This document shows positions 52,888-62,086 of a stretch of 64,000 bases of DNA, piece after piece. Source of the stretch: Streptococcus ovuberis (GTDB taxonomy: Bacteria > Bacillota > Bacilli > Lactobacillales > Streptococcaceae); assembly GCF_012396585.1 (NCBI RefSeq), contig NZ_JAAXPR010000006.1:1-64000 (forward strand), in the 5' to 3' direction. The notes under the pieces were generated by a model, which saw only the letters and a program-made list of their open reading frames with translations, did not search any database and was not told the origin of the DNA. Both the position numbers and the translations under genes were made by a program. Numbering within the stretch: position 1 is the first letter of the stretch; each line of letters opens with the position of its first letter.

Positions 52888-54165
52888 ATGAAACTCCAAA
52901 AACCCAAAGGAACCCAAGATATTTTGCCAGGTCAGTCTGAACGTTGGCAATATGTCGAAGCAGTGGCGCGTGAGACGTTTGCCAGCTACAATTATGCAGA
53001 GATCCGGACACCGCTTTTTGAGCATTACGAGGTTTTTGCCCGTTCTGTCGGAGACACGACTGATATCGTGACCAAGGAAATGTATGATTTTTACGACAAG
53101 GGTGACCGACATATCACTTTACGCCCAGAGGGCACTGCTGCTGTTGTACGTTCTTATGTGGAAAACAAACTATTTGCACCAGAAGTGCCAAAGCCAGTCA
53201 AGGTCTATTACATGGGGGCTATGTTCCGCTATGAGCGCCCCCAGGCTGGACGCTTGCGTGAATTTCATCAATTGGGTGTTGAGTGTTTTGGGTCTAGCAA
53301 TCCTGCGACCGATGTTGAGACCATGGCTATGGCTTATCAACTGTTCAACAAGTTGGGAATCAAGGATGTGGTCCTTCACCTTAATACGCTAGGAACGCCT
53401 GGAAGTCGTGCCAAATACCGTCAGGCCTTGATTGATTACCTGACACCTTTGAAGGATCAGCTGTCCAAGGACAGCCAACGCCGTTTGGAGGAAAATCCTC
53501 TACGGGTTCTAGACAGTAAAGAAAAAGAGGACAAAGTGGCAGTCGCAAATGCACCGTCTATCTTAGATTATCTGGACGAGGAGAGTCAGGCTCATTTTGA
53601 TGCGGTGCGTGAAATGCTGGAAGCACTCAAGATTCCTTATGTCATTGATACCAATATGGTTCGTGGTTTAGACTATTACAACCACACGATTTTTGAATTC
53701 ATTACCAAGGTCAACGACAGTGAATTAACCATCTGTGCCGGTGGCCGTTATGATGGTTTGGTCGCACAAATGGGCGGTCCTGAGACTCCAGGTTTTGGGT
53801 TTGGCCTTGGCCAGGAACGGTTGCTTATGATTTTAGAGGCTCAAGGCTTGAAATTACCAATAGAGCCAGCTTTGGATCTTTATGTTGCTGTTTTGGGCGA
53901 TGTGGTTAATGCGGCTGCGCTGGAAATCGTGCAGGCGGTTCGTCTTCAAGGGTTTAAGGTTGAGCGAGATGTCCTAGGACGCAAGCTCAAGTCACAGTTT
54001 AAATCGGCAGATCAGTTTGCGGCCAAAACCATCCTGACGCTAGGGGAAAGTGAGCTGGAAGCGGGTCAAGTCACCGTTAAAAATAACCAAACGCGTGCAG
54101 AAGTCACCGTCAGTTTGGAAGCGCTCAAGACTAATTTTGCAGCGATTTTAGAAGAGCTCTTTTAG
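52888..54165 (+). CDS. hisS: Histidyl-tRNA synthetase
   Basis: This 425-residue class II synthetase charges tRNA-His. Motif 1 region [14 protein letters not shown], motif 2 [21 protein letters not shown], the histidine A loop [14 protein letters not shown] and motif 3 [12 protein letters not shown] are all present, and the anticodon-binding domain runs from about residue 325. ATG 52888 is preferred over ATG 52882 because GAGGAAAGG (52872-52880) is too close to the latter. Confidence 0.96.
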   Translation: MKLQKPKGTQDILPGQSERWQYVEAVARETFASYNYAEIRTPLFEHYEVFARSVGDTTDIVTKEMYDFYDKGDRHITLRPEGTAAVVRSYVENKLFAPEVPKPVKVYYMGAMFRYERPQAGRLREFHQLGVECFGSSNPATDVETMAMAYQLFNKLGIKDVVLHLNTLGTPGSRAKYRQALIDYLTPLKDQLSKDSQRRLEENPLRVLDSKEKEDKVAVANAPSILDYLDEESQAHFDAVREMLEALKIPYVIDTNMVRGLDYYNHTIFEFITKVNDSELTICAGGRYDGLVAQMGGPETPGFGFGLGQERLLMILEAQGLKLPIEPALDLYVAVLGDVVNAAALEIVQAVRLQGFKVERDVLGRKLKSQFKSADQFAAKTILTLGESELEAGQVTVKNNQTRAEVTVSLEALKTNFAAILEELF

Positions 54166-54193
54166 GAGATCAAGCTCTAGAAATCGGTAGCTT

Positions 54194-54487
54194 ATGAAAA
54201 AATCCATTAGTATCATTTTACTCACCTTCTTAGGCTTGTTGGCTATTACTGTGGCAATCTTTGCCTCAATCTGCCTCAGTCTTTTAAGGTAGAAAAAGAA
54301 GCAGATATCTATCTGGTTAAAAAGAAGGGGGTGATCGCCTATAAGATTTCTCCCGAAGGCCTGTCTGAAATGTCTCATAGTCCTGTGACCGTGGCGAAGG
54401 AGTGGGTCCGAGATATGGTACAGCGGGCAGATTTGGACCATCGCCGATGGTGAATATGGCATTGAACTCTGGGTCAATGAGAGCTAA
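54194..54487 (+). pseudogene. Small membrane or secreted protein gene with two frameshifts
   Basis: A start MKKSISIILLTFLGLLAITVAI gives a signal or membrane helix. The sequence continues in another frame as LPQSFKVEKEADIYLVKKKG and then KISPEGLSEMSHSPVTVAKEWV. After a second shift it ends IWTIADGEYGIELWVNES (stop 54485-54487). The breaks are near 54263 and 54425. Repaired, it would be about 97 residues of unknown function. Confidence 0.75.
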
Positions 54488-54555
54488 TGGTTGACTTAAA
54501 GATTTTGATAGAATGGCATTAGGAATTTCTCTAAACGGATAACTAAAAACAAAAC

Positions 54556-54606
54556 ATCACACTGTTTTACCTGGGTTTTAAACCAAGGTAAGGCAGTGTG
54601 ATTTTC
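54556..54606. terminator. Large hairpin terminator after the hisS region
   Basis: ATCACACTG and TTACCT on the left pair with AGGTAA and CAGTGTGAT on the right, followed by TTTTC. A-rich sequence to the left allows use from both sides. Confidence 0.75.
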
Positions 54607-54643
54607 ATTTGGAGTCACAACTTTTCTCAGGAAGAGTTATGGA

Positions 54644-54840
54644 CTAATTTGGTTTTGGCAAGGCACCTACAATCTGATGTGGCTTGTAAAGTTCGTCCAA
54701 GTAGGCCATATCTTCTGGGGTCAGATGGACTTCAAAGGCCCCATAAAGTCATCCAAATAGGCCTCTTTAGTGACACCGACAATAGGGGAATGAATCCCTT
54801 TAATTTCTTAGGGCTAGTGCAGCACGATACAATAATTCAG
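54644..54840 (-). pseudogene. Aldo/keto reductase remnant, C-terminus
   Basis: Reading leftward, YRAALALRN, then after a shift KGIHSPIVGVTKEAYLDDF, HLTPEDMAYLDELYKPHQ and IVGALPKPN with a stop at the complement of 54644-54646. These are the final 65 or so residues of an aldo/keto reductase (PIVGVTK is the cofactor-binding tail motif). The rest is gone. Confidence 0.7.
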
Positions 54841-54848
54841 AATCTGGC

Positions 54849-55877
54849 TCAACTATGAGTTTCTAGTTTTTTTACGGACTGTCGAACCACTAAGCGGGTA
54901 TTGATACGGGTCTGTGTTTGATTAATTTCACCATTTTTGATGATGGAGACAGCTTTTTCAAGAGCTTTTGTCACCATAAACTGACGATTGATATCAATGG
55001 TGGATAATTCTGGTGTGATAATGACGGATTCTGAAATGTTGTCAAATCCGATGACAGAAACATCTTCAGGAACGCGAATGCCGGCAGCTTGGAGAGAGCG
55101 AATCAGGCTGATGGCGATAGAATCGTTCTCACAAAAAAAGGCCGTTGGCAATGTGGAAGAAGGAATCTTATCAGGATAAGTTCCAATAGAATTAGCAGGA
55201 AAACGTAAGCGCTGAAATTGTTTGGAATCCAGATTGTATTTTTTCATAGCTCCTTCAAAACCTTGATAACGCTCTTGAAAATTTTGAATCCGATATTTTG
55301 CCATGGCGTAGCCAATGTCCTTATGGCCATTTTGAATCAGATGTTCCGTAGCAAGGAAAGCCCCTTGATAGTTATTAATGCTAATGAAATTACTATTAAG
55401 ATGATCGAAACAAGTATCGATGACAATAATGTGATGGTGTAATTCTTTAAGAGCGATTAAAATACTCTCAGGAAGATCGGTCCCGAGTAAAATAATGGCA
55501 TCTGAAGCTTGCTGGCTTTCAAGGGTCATTAGATCTTCTTTAAGATGGCTAATGGAAATAGAATTAACAGTAAGATGAATGTGAAAATCAGTAGAAAGTA
55601 CCAAAAAGTCATTGATCAACTCATTGAAATGAGGTAGTTTTTGAAAATTATAAGTGAATCGATTGATGTCATTGCAGGCCAATAGACGGACCGTATAGCG
55701 ATAGGCCTCCCTCTCTTTTTTTCTGGACTGCCGTAATGGCTGATAATCGTTTTCTTTAACGAGTTGGAGAATTTCCGCCCTTTTTTTCTGACTGACACCG
55801 GGTTTATCATTTAAAACGAGCGAGACTGTTGCCTTTGAAACCCCGGCCAATCGAGCAATATCTTCTAGCTTTATCAT
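54849..55877 (-). CDS. LacI-family regulator of the putative apiose locus
   Basis: This is a 342-residue LacI/GalR protein with helix-turn-helix MIKLEDIARLAGVSKATVSLVLNDKPGVSQKKR at the start and a sugar-binding domain after residue 60. ATG 55877 has AAGGACAAG ahead of it (complement of about 55885-55893), so the longer frame to 55904 is not used. It is divergent from the transketolase operon. A perfect 17-bp palindrome (55937-55953) lies between them and recurs before the esterase gene, so this protein is the likely controller of both. Its ligand could be apiose or apulose phosphate. Confidence 0.85.
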   Translation of the reverse strand: MIKLEDIARLAGVSKATVSLVLNDKPGVSQKKRAEILQLVKENDYQPLRQSRKKEREAYRYTVRLLACNDINRFTYNFQKLPHFNELINDFLVLSTDFHIHLTVNSISISHLKEDLMTLESQQASDAIILLGTDLPESILIALKELHHHIIVIDTCFDHLNSNFISINNYQGAFLATEHLIQNGHKDIGYAMAKYRIQNFQERYQGFEGAMKKYNLDSKQFQRLRFPANSIGTYPDKIPSSTLPTAFFCENDSIAISLIRSLQAAGIRVPEDVSVIGFDNISESVIITPELSTIDINRQFMVTKALEKAVSIIKNGEINQTQTRINTRLVVRQSVKKLETHS

Positions 55878-55907
55878 AATCTTGTCCTTGGTAGTTAGTG
55901 TCATTCA

Positions 55908-55936
55908 AGTATAAGTGAAAACAAACGATGTGTCAA
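55908..55936 (-). promoter_or_regulatory. Promoter of the LacI-type regulator gene
   Basis: On the minus strand, TTGACA (complement of 55931-55936) and TATACT (complement of 55908-55913) are 17 bp apart. The palindromic operator touches the -35. Confidence 0.8.
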
Positions 55937-55953
55937 TTAGTTTACTAAACTAA
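55937..55953. promoter_or_regulatory. Palindromic operator, copy 1
   Basis: TTAGTTTACTAAACTAA is a perfect palindrome about a central C. Fourteen of its bases recur at 62052-62065 upstream of the esterase gene. It lies between divergent genes and abuts the regulator's own -35. Confidence 0.75.
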
Positions 55954-55975
55954 AATAAAATAAGTTTATTTTTTA

Positions 55976-56014
55976 TTAAAAACGCTTGCAAGAAAATCGT
56001 GTGGGTTTTAAAAT
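55976..56014 (+). promoter_or_regulatory. Transketolase operon promoter with cre-like site
   Basis: TTGCAA (55986-55991) and TAAAAT (56009-56014) are 17 bp apart. TTAAAAACGCTTGCAA (55976-55991) overlaps the -35 and, read on the other strand, matches a cre consensus at all but one position, suggesting CcpA control. Confidence 0.65.
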
Positions 56015-56145
56015 AAGCTTGTAAAATCCTTTCAGTCAGAAAGGGATGGTTTAGAATAACGGAATACCTAAGCGCTATAGAAAGTATAGAAGGGAGTAGT
56101 TGTCAATCTTTGTGTGGGGTATTTCAGTAAGGAGAATGTCTAAAA

Positions 56146-56979
56146 GTGAATTTATTAGATTTAAAACGTAAAGCTATTGAGCTTCGAAAAGATTTTGTGA
56201 CCATGATCTACGAGGCAGGAGCAGGCCATGTAGGATCGGACTTGTCTTGTACTGATATTTTAGTCAGTCTTTATTATCACCAACTTCATGTTGATCCAAC
56301 TAATCCAGAAGCCCCTGAACGGGACCGCTACATCCAAAGTAAGGGGCATGCTGTTGAGATCCTTTGGGCTATTTTAGCGGATAAGGGGTTTATTGAAAAG
56401 GAAGAATTAAAAACCTTCTCTCAATTTGATTCACGCCTATTAGGGCATCCGAATAATCTTGTTGATGGGATTGAGATGAACACAGGTTCATTAGGGCATG
56501 GCTTGTCTGTTTCCGTCGGGAGTGCTTTGGCAGCTAAATTAGATGGGGCTAGCTATCAGACTTATACGCTGATGGGGGATGGTGAATTGGCCGAAGGCTC
56601 TGTTTGGGAAGCAGCGATGGCGGCTGCTCAATATAAGCTGGATAATTTGACAGCTATTATTGACCGCAATGGACTTCAAATTACTGGGTCTACGGAAGAT
56701 GTCATGGGACTAAAAGATCTTCATGGCAAATGGGAAGCTTTCGGTTGGCATGTGGTTGATGTGGCAGATGGCAATGACATCGAGCAATTATTAGCTGCAT
56801 ATAATGACAAGATTGAAGGTAAACCAATGGTTATTATTGCGAATACCTTAAAAGGAAAAGGAGTATCTGCGGCAGAAGGAATGGCAAGTTGGCATCACCA
56901 TGCTCTTAATCACGAAGAGTATGAGGCGGCAATTGCTGACCTAGATCGAGCGTTGGAGGAGTTAGGAAATGGCAAATAA
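56146..56979 (+). CDS. Transketolase, N-terminal (TPP-binding) subunit
   Basis: The 277-residue half-transketolase has the thiamine diphosphate fold: GDGELAEGSVWEAAM (142-156) with the following N in IIDRNGLQ as Mg/TPP site, and SKGHAVEILWA. A separate C-terminal subunit follows with an 11-nt overlap. The start is GTG at 56146, behind AAGGAG (56129-56134). Split transketolases work in the normal pentose pathway, but also serve as apulose-4-phosphate transketolase in D-apiose breakdown. Context with an FGGY kinase and a GH140-like glycosidase favours the latter. The specific substrate is inference. Confidence 0.88.
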   Translation: MNLLDLKRKAIELRKDFVTMIYEAGAGHVGSDLSCTDILVSLYYHQLHVDPTNPEAPERDRYIQSKGHAVEILWAILADKGFIEKEELKTFSQFDSRLLGHPNNLVDGIEMNTGSLGHGLSVSVGSALAAKLDGASYQTYTLMGDGELAEGSVWEAAMAAAQYKLDNLTAIIDRNGLQITGSTEDVMGLKDLHGKWEAFGWHVVDVADGNDIEQLLAAYNDKIEGKPMVIIANTLKGKGVSAAEGMASWHHHALNHEEYEAAIADLDRALEELGNGK

Positions 56980-57907
56980 GATAGCCAACAGAGCAGTAAT
57001 GTGTGATGTTTTAGTAGAAGCAGGCCAAACTAATAAAGATATTGTGGTCCTAACCAGTGACTCAAGAGGGTCGGCTTCTCTTGTCAAATTTGGGGAGACC
57101 CTACCTGAACAACACATAGAAGTCGGAATCGCTGAGCAAAATATAGTGGGTGTGGCAGCTGGATTAGCTCTCAACGGGAAACGTCCTTTTGTAGCATCGC
57201 CCGCATGTTTTCTTAGTATGCGAAGCATTGAGCAAGTTAAAGTTGACGTGGCTTATTCTAACCAGAACGTGAAATTGGTCGGAATTAGCGGGGGCGTCAG
57301 CTACGGTGCTCTGGGAATGAGTCACCATTCCCTTCAAGATATTGCGGTGACGCGGGCCATTCCAAATTTAGAAGTTATTATTCCGGCAGACCGTCATGAA
57401 ACAAAAGCAGTTTTTGAATACTTAGTCAAGTCAGACAAGCCAGCCTACATTCGTCTTGGCCGAAATCCAGTTGAAGATTGCTTCACAGCTGATAATGTTG
57501 TTTTTGAAATTGGGAAAGCGCGTGAGATGGTATCGGGAGATGACATCACGATTGCAGCAGTTGGCGAAACGGTCCGAGTGGCTATGGATGCTGCGGAAAA
57601 CTTGGCAAATGAGGGGATAAAAGCACGGGTTCTCAATTTTGCAAGTTTAAAACCATTTGATACAGAGGCTGTAAAAAAAGCAATCACAGAGACAGCAGGT
57701 ATTGTGTCTGTTGAAGAACATAGTTCGCATGGAGGGCTCGGAGAGGCAATTGCATCGGTTGTTGCGCAAGAAGGTCGTGGTATTTTAAAAATAATGGCGT
57801 TGCCAGACGATCACATTGTCACTGGGACAACCGCAGAAGTTTTCAATCACTATGGTATATCGGTTGACGGTATCAGTCAATCTGTTAAAGAACTTTTAAA
57901 AAGGTAG
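56969..57907 (+). CDS. Transketolase, C-terminal subunit
   Basis: This 312-residue partner subunit contains the pyrimidine-binding domain with the cofactor-activating Glu in HIEVGIAEQNIVGVAAGLAL (about 50-69) and a C-terminal domain SVEEHSSHGGLGEAIA. Together the two genes equal a normal 600-residue transketolase. In the pathway proposed here it would transfer a two-carbon unit from apulose 4-phosphate to glyceraldehyde 3-phosphate, giving dihydroxyacetone phosphate and xylulose 5-phosphate. The isomerase gene follows 7 nt later. Confidence 0.88.
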   Translation: MANKIANRAVMCDVLVEAGQTNKDIVVLTSDSRGSASLVKFGETLPEQHIEVGIAEQNIVGVAAGLALNGKRPFVASPACFLSMRSIEQVKVDVAYSNQNVKLVGISGGVSYGALGMSHHSLQDIAVTRAIPNLEVIIPADRHETKAVFEYLVKSDKPAYIRLGRNPVEDCFTADNVVFEIGKAREMVSGDDITIAAVGETVRVAMDAAENLANEGIKARVLNFASLKPFDTEAVKKAITETAGIVSVEEHSSHGGLGEAIASVVAQEGRGILKIMALPDDHIVTGTTAEVFNHYGISVDGISQSVKELLKR

Positions 57908-57914
57908 GTAAAAA

Positions 57915-59351
57915 ATGGATAAAGTAACTTTAGGATTTGCTCCAACACGTCGCAATTTGTTTAGTGCAGATGCAGCTATTGAGTATGCTAATTACACCCG
58001 CGAAAAATTAGATGAATGGGCTATTGATTACATTGATATCAAGGATATTAATGAAGATGGGTTGATTTTTGATGATGCTAGTGTCAACGCTGCTGCTGAA
58101 AAATTTAAGGCTGCAGGAATTGATGGCCTCTTTATCGCTAACGAAAACTTTGGCACAGAATACGCAGTTGCACGCTTGGCAAAACAGCTTGATGTGCCTG
58201 TCTTGCTCTGGGGCCCGAAAGATGAAACGCCAGCCGAAGACGGTTCTCGTCTGCGTGACAGTCAGTGTGGCCTTTTTGCCATCGGAAAAGTGTTGCGCCG
58301 TTTCAAGGTACCTTTTACCTATATCAAGAACTCTGATGTGGACGACCCTGCGTTTGAACGTGGTGTGAAAGATTTTGTTAAGGTTTGTAATGTTGTCAAA
58401 ACCTTTAAAAACACCCGTATTTTACAAGTTGGTCCTCGTCCATTTGACTTCTGGACGGTTATCTGCAATGAGGGAGAGTTGTTGGAACGATTCAACATCG
58501 ACTTATCACCAGTTCCAATCCGTGAATTGGTCAATGAAATCAATCGTGTTAAGGCTGAAGAAGCTGAAACAGTAAAATCGGTCGAAGACTGGTTCCATAC
58601 ACATACAGAGGTTCAAATTACAGCAGATGAATTGACCATGGTTGCTGCTTTAAAAGTAGCTCTTGAAAATTTGTGCAAGTTTTACGGTTGTAATGCGGGT
58701 GTCATTCAGTGTTGGACAGCTCTTCAAGAAGAAATCGGTATTTTACCTTATGCATCCTTATCTCTTTTGCAAGAAGAAGGCATTCCATTTGTCTGTGAAA
58801 CAGATGTTCATGGGGCAATCTCAGAACTTCTAGTAGAAGCTGCATCTATGGGAGAGCATCGCGCGATATTTGCTGATGTGAACTGTCGCCACCCAGAAAA
58901 TCCAAATGGTGAATTGCTCCAACATTTAGGGGTGTTTGCTTATCAAACAGCTGAAACCAAACCAATTTTGCCACCACGTCATTTTGTCTTTGATTATCCT
59001 GGTTCTGTTGGCTTCCTAGCTAAGAAAACAGATTATACCTTGTGTCGCTTTGATGGGGATAATGGAGAGTATTCTTTATTGATTGGTAACGCCAAGGGCA
59101 TTGACGGCCCATACAACCAAGGGACCTACTGTTATGTCGAATTTGACAATTTGAACCGTTTAGAATCGCACTTAGTGTATGGCCCTTACATCCATCACGT
59201 GGCAGCCATTCAGTCTGATGTCGTTCCAGTGCTTTATGAAGCTTGTAAATATCTGGGAATCAAAGCAGACCTCTACGATCCAATCGAAGATGAAGTGAAG
59301 GCGTACTTGGCTGGGGATGATGCAACCTACTTCCGTCCCGCTCGAGGCTAA
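57915..59351 (+). CDS. L-fucose-isomerase-like protein, candidate D-apiose isomerase
   Basis: The 478-residue protein belongs to the L-fucose/L-arabinose isomerase superfamily. Probable metal ligands are Glu295 in VCETDVHG and Asp321 in FADVNCRH, 26 apart, close to the Glu/Asp spacing in FucI. A histidine pair occurs in GPYIHHVA (427-428). It is shorter than FucI (about 590), lacking the N-terminal domain. Between a split transketolase and an FGGY kinase, an aldose-ketose isomerase is the expected step. I propose D-apiose to apulose. Arabinose or another pentose is the alternative. Confidence 0.78.
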   Translation: MDKVTLGFAPTRRNLFSADAAIEYANYTREKLDEWAIDYIDIKDINEDGLIFDDASVNAAAEKFKAAGIDGLFIANENFGTEYAVARLAKQLDVPVLLWGPKDETPAEDGSRLRDSQCGLFAIGKVLRRFKVPFTYIKNSDVDDPAFERGVKDFVKVCNVVKTFKNTRILQVGPRPFDFWTVICNEGELLERFNIDLSPVPIRELVNEINRVKAEEAETVKSVEDWFHTHTEVQITADELTMVAALKVALENLCKFYGCNAGVIQCWTALQEEIGILPYASLSLLQEEGIPFVCETDVHGAISELLVEAASMGEHRAIFADVNCRHPENPNGELLQHLGVFAYQTAETKPILPPRHFVFDYPGSVGFLAKKTDYTLCRFDGDNGEYSLLIGNAKGIDGPYNQGTYCYVEFDNLNRLESHLVYGPYIHHVAAIQSDVVPVLYEACKYLGIKADLYDPIEDEVKAYLAGDDATYFRPARG

Positions 59352-59355
59352 GCCT

Positions 59356-60804
59356 ATGACTTATGTGATAGGGATTGATCAAAGCACTCAGGGAACGAAG
59401 GTACTCCTTTTTGATCAAGAAGGAAATATTGTAAAGAAGGTCAGCAAATCACATCAGCAATTAGTCAACGAAAAAGGTTGGGTGTCTCATGATCCATTAG
59501 AGATTTATAACAATGTGTTATCTCTTGTTCGAGAAATCGTTGTTGGGATTGATAAAACTGAAATAAAAACCGTTGGAATCACCAATCAAAGAGAGACTGC
59601 CTTGGTCTGGAATAGAAAGACAGGGTTGCCAGTCGAGAATGCCATTGTCTGGCAATGTGCCCGAGCCAAGGAGATAACAGATAGCTTCAATATTTCTCAG
59701 GCTTCTATGGTCAAACGAAAAACAGGTTTGCCCTTGTCACCTTATTTTTCAGCGGCTAAATACGCTTGGATTCTGAGACAGATGGATGAATTGCCCGAAG
59801 AGTTAGCTTGTGGAACAGTAGATTCATGGTTGGTCTATCAATTAACCAAAGGGGAGTCTTTCGTTACAGATGTTTCCAATGCTAGTCGGACACAGTTAAT
59901 GAATTTAACGACCTTATCGTGGGACGAAGAACTTTGTCACCTCTTTGACATCTCAAGGTCTTACCTCCCTGACATTAAGCCATCTGACAGTCATTTTGGT
60001 TGGACAGACTTTGATGGAATTCTTCCTGCTACGATTCCTATTCATGCCGTGATCGGGGATTCTCATGCAGCACTTTTTGCCCACAAAGGTGAGCAACCAG
60101 GAGCTATCAAGGCAACATATGGAACAGGTTCCTCTATTATGATGAATATTGGAACAGAGGTCAGTATGATCCCTAACCATCTTGCAGTCTCGGTTGGTTG
60201 GCAGTCTCAAGGAATATGTCATTATGTTCTTGAGGGGAATGTTAATTACTCAGGAGCTGTCATTACTTGGTTACAAGAACAGGTGGGGCTGATAAAATCA
60301 ACGGATGAATTAGAAGACCTGGTTGCACAAGCTAGACCAGAAGACCAAACCTACCTTATTCCAGCTTTTTCGGGATTGGGGGCACCCTATTTTAGAGATG
60401 ATATCACCGCTTCCTTTGTAGGAATGACCCGCATAACTGGTCGTGCTGAACTGGCTAAAGCAACTTTGGAAAGCATCGCCTATCAGATCAACGCTGTGAT
60501 TAGCGCAATGAAGGATGTTTCCAATTTACCGATTAAACAAATTAGTGTGGATGGTGGTCCAACTAAAAATCAGTACCTCATGCAATTTCAAAGTAATTTG
60601 ACTAATGCAGAGATTGCCATTGCCACTATTGAGGAGGCCTCTTGCACAGGCGTCGCTTATATGGCAGGGATATCTTGTGGAGCTTATTCAGAACATATTC
60701 TTGACCAATTGAGTAGCCATCGAATTTCTCCTGAACCTTCCTTTGCTTCTATTCGTTTGGAAAAGCTGGCAGGTTGGAACCAGGTCGTTAATCGTTTGTT
60801 ATAG
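59356..60804 (+). CDS. FGGY-family carbohydrate kinase, candidate apulose kinase
   Basis: The 482-residue protein is a xylulokinase-type FGGY kinase: IGIDQSTQGTKVLLFDQEG (phosphate 1) at the N-terminus, GVSHDP-like VSHDPLEIY, Asp in VIGDSHAALFAH, and ATYGTGSSIMMN. The C-terminal IKQISVDGGPTKNQYLMQFQSNLT is the adenosine motif. The stop of the isomerase gene is 4 nt before the ATG, so the genes are coupled. Phosphorylation of apulose, or less specifically xylulose, is proposed from context. A large terminator follows. Confidence 0.85.
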   Translation: MTYVIGIDQSTQGTKVLLFDQEGNIVKKVSKSHQQLVNEKGWVSHDPLEIYNNVLSLVREIVVGIDKTEIKTVGITNQRETALVWNRKTGLPVENAIVWQCARAKEITDSFNISQASMVKRKTGLPLSPYFSAAKYAWILRQMDELPEELACGTVDSWLVYQLTKGESFVTDVSNASRTQLMNLTTLSWDEELCHLFDISRSYLPDIKPSDSHFGWTDFDGILPATIPIHAVIGDSHAALFAHKGEQPGAIKATYGTGSSIMMNIGTEVSMIPNHLAVSVGWQSQGICHYVLEGNVNYSGAVITWLQEQVGLIKSTDELEDLVAQARPEDQTYLIPAFSGLGAPYFRDDITASFVGMTRITGRAELAKATLESIAYQINAVISAMKDVSNLPIKQISVDGGPTKNQYLMQFQSNLTNAEIAIATIEEASCTGVAYMAGISCGAYSEHILDQLSSHRISPEPSFASIRLEKLAGWNQVVNRLL

Positions 60805-60815
60805 TTTTTAGTGCC

Positions 60816-60877
60816 AAAGCGTAATAGAGTGAGCAGACTAACCTCACGGGAGTCTGTTCCATTCTATTACGCTTTTT
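60816..60877. terminator. Terminator of the transketolase operon
   Basis: AAAGCGTAATAGA near 60816-60828 pairs with TCTATTACGCTTT near 60863-60875, with an inner AGACT/AGTCT stem, followed by TT. A second strand use for the AraC gene is possible. Confidence 0.85.
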
Positions 60878-60949
60878 GAGCATGGCGGGCGGATGAGCGA
60901 TTTAATGGAATAGAACATCCAGTGTCACCGCTTTAAACTTTTTGAAGAC

Positions 60950-61951
60950 TCACATAGAATTTATACTACTGTTATCTAATCGGTATTGTGCAGGTGTCAT
61001 CCCATAGCGTGCTTTAAAGAGTTTATAGTACTGATTCAAGTTTGAAAACCCTGAATCGATAGCGATATCTTGTATAGAAACAGAAGAATGGAGCAAGGGA
61101 ATCAAGCTGACTTCGAGCTTTTTGGAATGAAGCAATTGTTTAAATGTTAAGCCAGTAGTTTGCTTGACAAGTTGGCTAAAGTAACTGCTATTATAGCCAA
61201 ATTGTTTGGCACACTCAGATAGTGTTGCTGTCAAGTAATGATGGTCGATGAAACTTAAAATATCTAACGTGAGTTGTTGTTTATTGCTATCTTCACTGAT
61301 ACCGTTAGCTTCTACAGAGAAAGAGTTGACCAATTCTAAAAGAATGAGTTGCAAAAAATGACTGGATACTTGCGTGTGGTATTGTGTTGGGAAATACGTT
61401 TCATGGAGTAGCTGCTGGAATAGAAGGTGTAGGTAATTAGTGTTGGTGCTACGAAAGATAAGGTATTGATTGTGGTGACGACTTTCGGAGATTGCTTGAA
61501 AGAGAAATTGAGATAAGGCTGAAAAGTTTTGGGAGAGATTCAAAAAGTGTTGCTTAAAATACTCTTGGGTGACATTGATGCTGATAATAATATCTTCTAG
61601 ACCAACTTCGCTAGCTTCATGACTAGTGTTGGTATCAATGATGATTAAATCCCCTTGATTAAGCGTAATTGTTTTTTCATTCACTTTGTGTTGCCCTGTT
61701 CTTTTATAAACGTAATTTATTTCAATGACATCTGTGACATGTTCTGGTACAGGCACGAATCGACTTTGTTTTCTTATATAAAAGGGAGCAATCTTTTCAA
61801 GAGGAAAATTTTTATAGGAAAAATGGTAGATGGCTCTATTTTGAATAGTTGTCATTGGATGTTTGTAATAATCAGGAACATCATTTTCAAGATAGCGTTT
61901 TTCGCTATCGGTCAATGCATACAACTGTTTCTCTAATTGCTCGAAGTTCAT
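60950..61951 (-). CDS. AraC-family regulator with cupin domain
   Basis: The 333-residue protein has a cupin-like sensing domain (about 60-160: QHKVNEKTITLNQGDLIIIDTNTSHEAS) and a C-terminal double helix-turn-helix (about 228-325) with SECAKQFGYNSSYFSQLVKQTTGLTFKQLL and the second motif SIQDIAIDSGFSNLNQYYKLFKARYGMTPAQYR. AraC proteins with cupins usually activate sugar genes. It is divergent from the esterase gene, so activation of that transcript is likely. It probably works with the LacI protein at 54849. Confidence 0.88.
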   Translation of the reverse strand: MNFEQLEKQLYALTDSEKRYLENDVPDYYKHPMTTIQNRAIYHFSYKNFPLEKIAPFYIRKQSRFVPVPEHVTDVIEINYVYKRTGQHKVNEKTITLNQGDLIIIDTNTSHEASEVGLEDIIISINVTQEYFKQHFLNLSQNFSALSQFLFQAISESRHHNQYLIFRSTNTNYLHLLFQQLLHETYFPTQYHTQVSSHFLQLILLELVNSFSVEANGISEDSNKQQLTLDILSFIDHHYLTATLSECAKQFGYNSSYFSQLVKQTTGLTFKQLLHSKKLEVSLIPLLHSSVSIQDIAIDSGFSNLNQYYKLFKARYGMTPAQYRLDNSSINSM

Positions 61952-62009
61952 TGAATACTCCTGAAAAAATGATAGTTAATTTCTAATGATTTGATAGTTC
62001 TATTTTAAC

Positions 62010-62025
62010 ATGAAAACGCTATAAT
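62010..62025 (+). promoter_or_regulatory. Esterase-gene promoter -10 within a cre-like sequence
   Basis: TGAAAACGCTATAAT contains a TATAAT (62020-62025) and the TGAAAACGCT half of a cre site. The -35 is not clear, which fits a promoter needing an activator. Confidence 0.5.
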
Positions 62026-62051
62026 CATTATTAAGTCAATGAATTATTTTC

Positions 62052-62065
62052 TTAGTTTACTAAAC
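62052..62065. promoter_or_regulatory. Palindromic operator, copy 2
   Basis: TTAGTTTACTAAAC repeats the core of the operator at 55937-55953 exactly. It lies between the -10 at 62020-62025 and the start codon at 62087. Confidence 0.75.
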
Positions 62066-62086
62066 AAAAAAATGATAGGGGGATTT

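Noticed and set aside
62039-62086. Upstream start of the esterase gene at 62039
   Set aside because: It would place the palindromic operator in the coding region and lacks a ribosome site; ATG 62087 has AGGGGGA before it.
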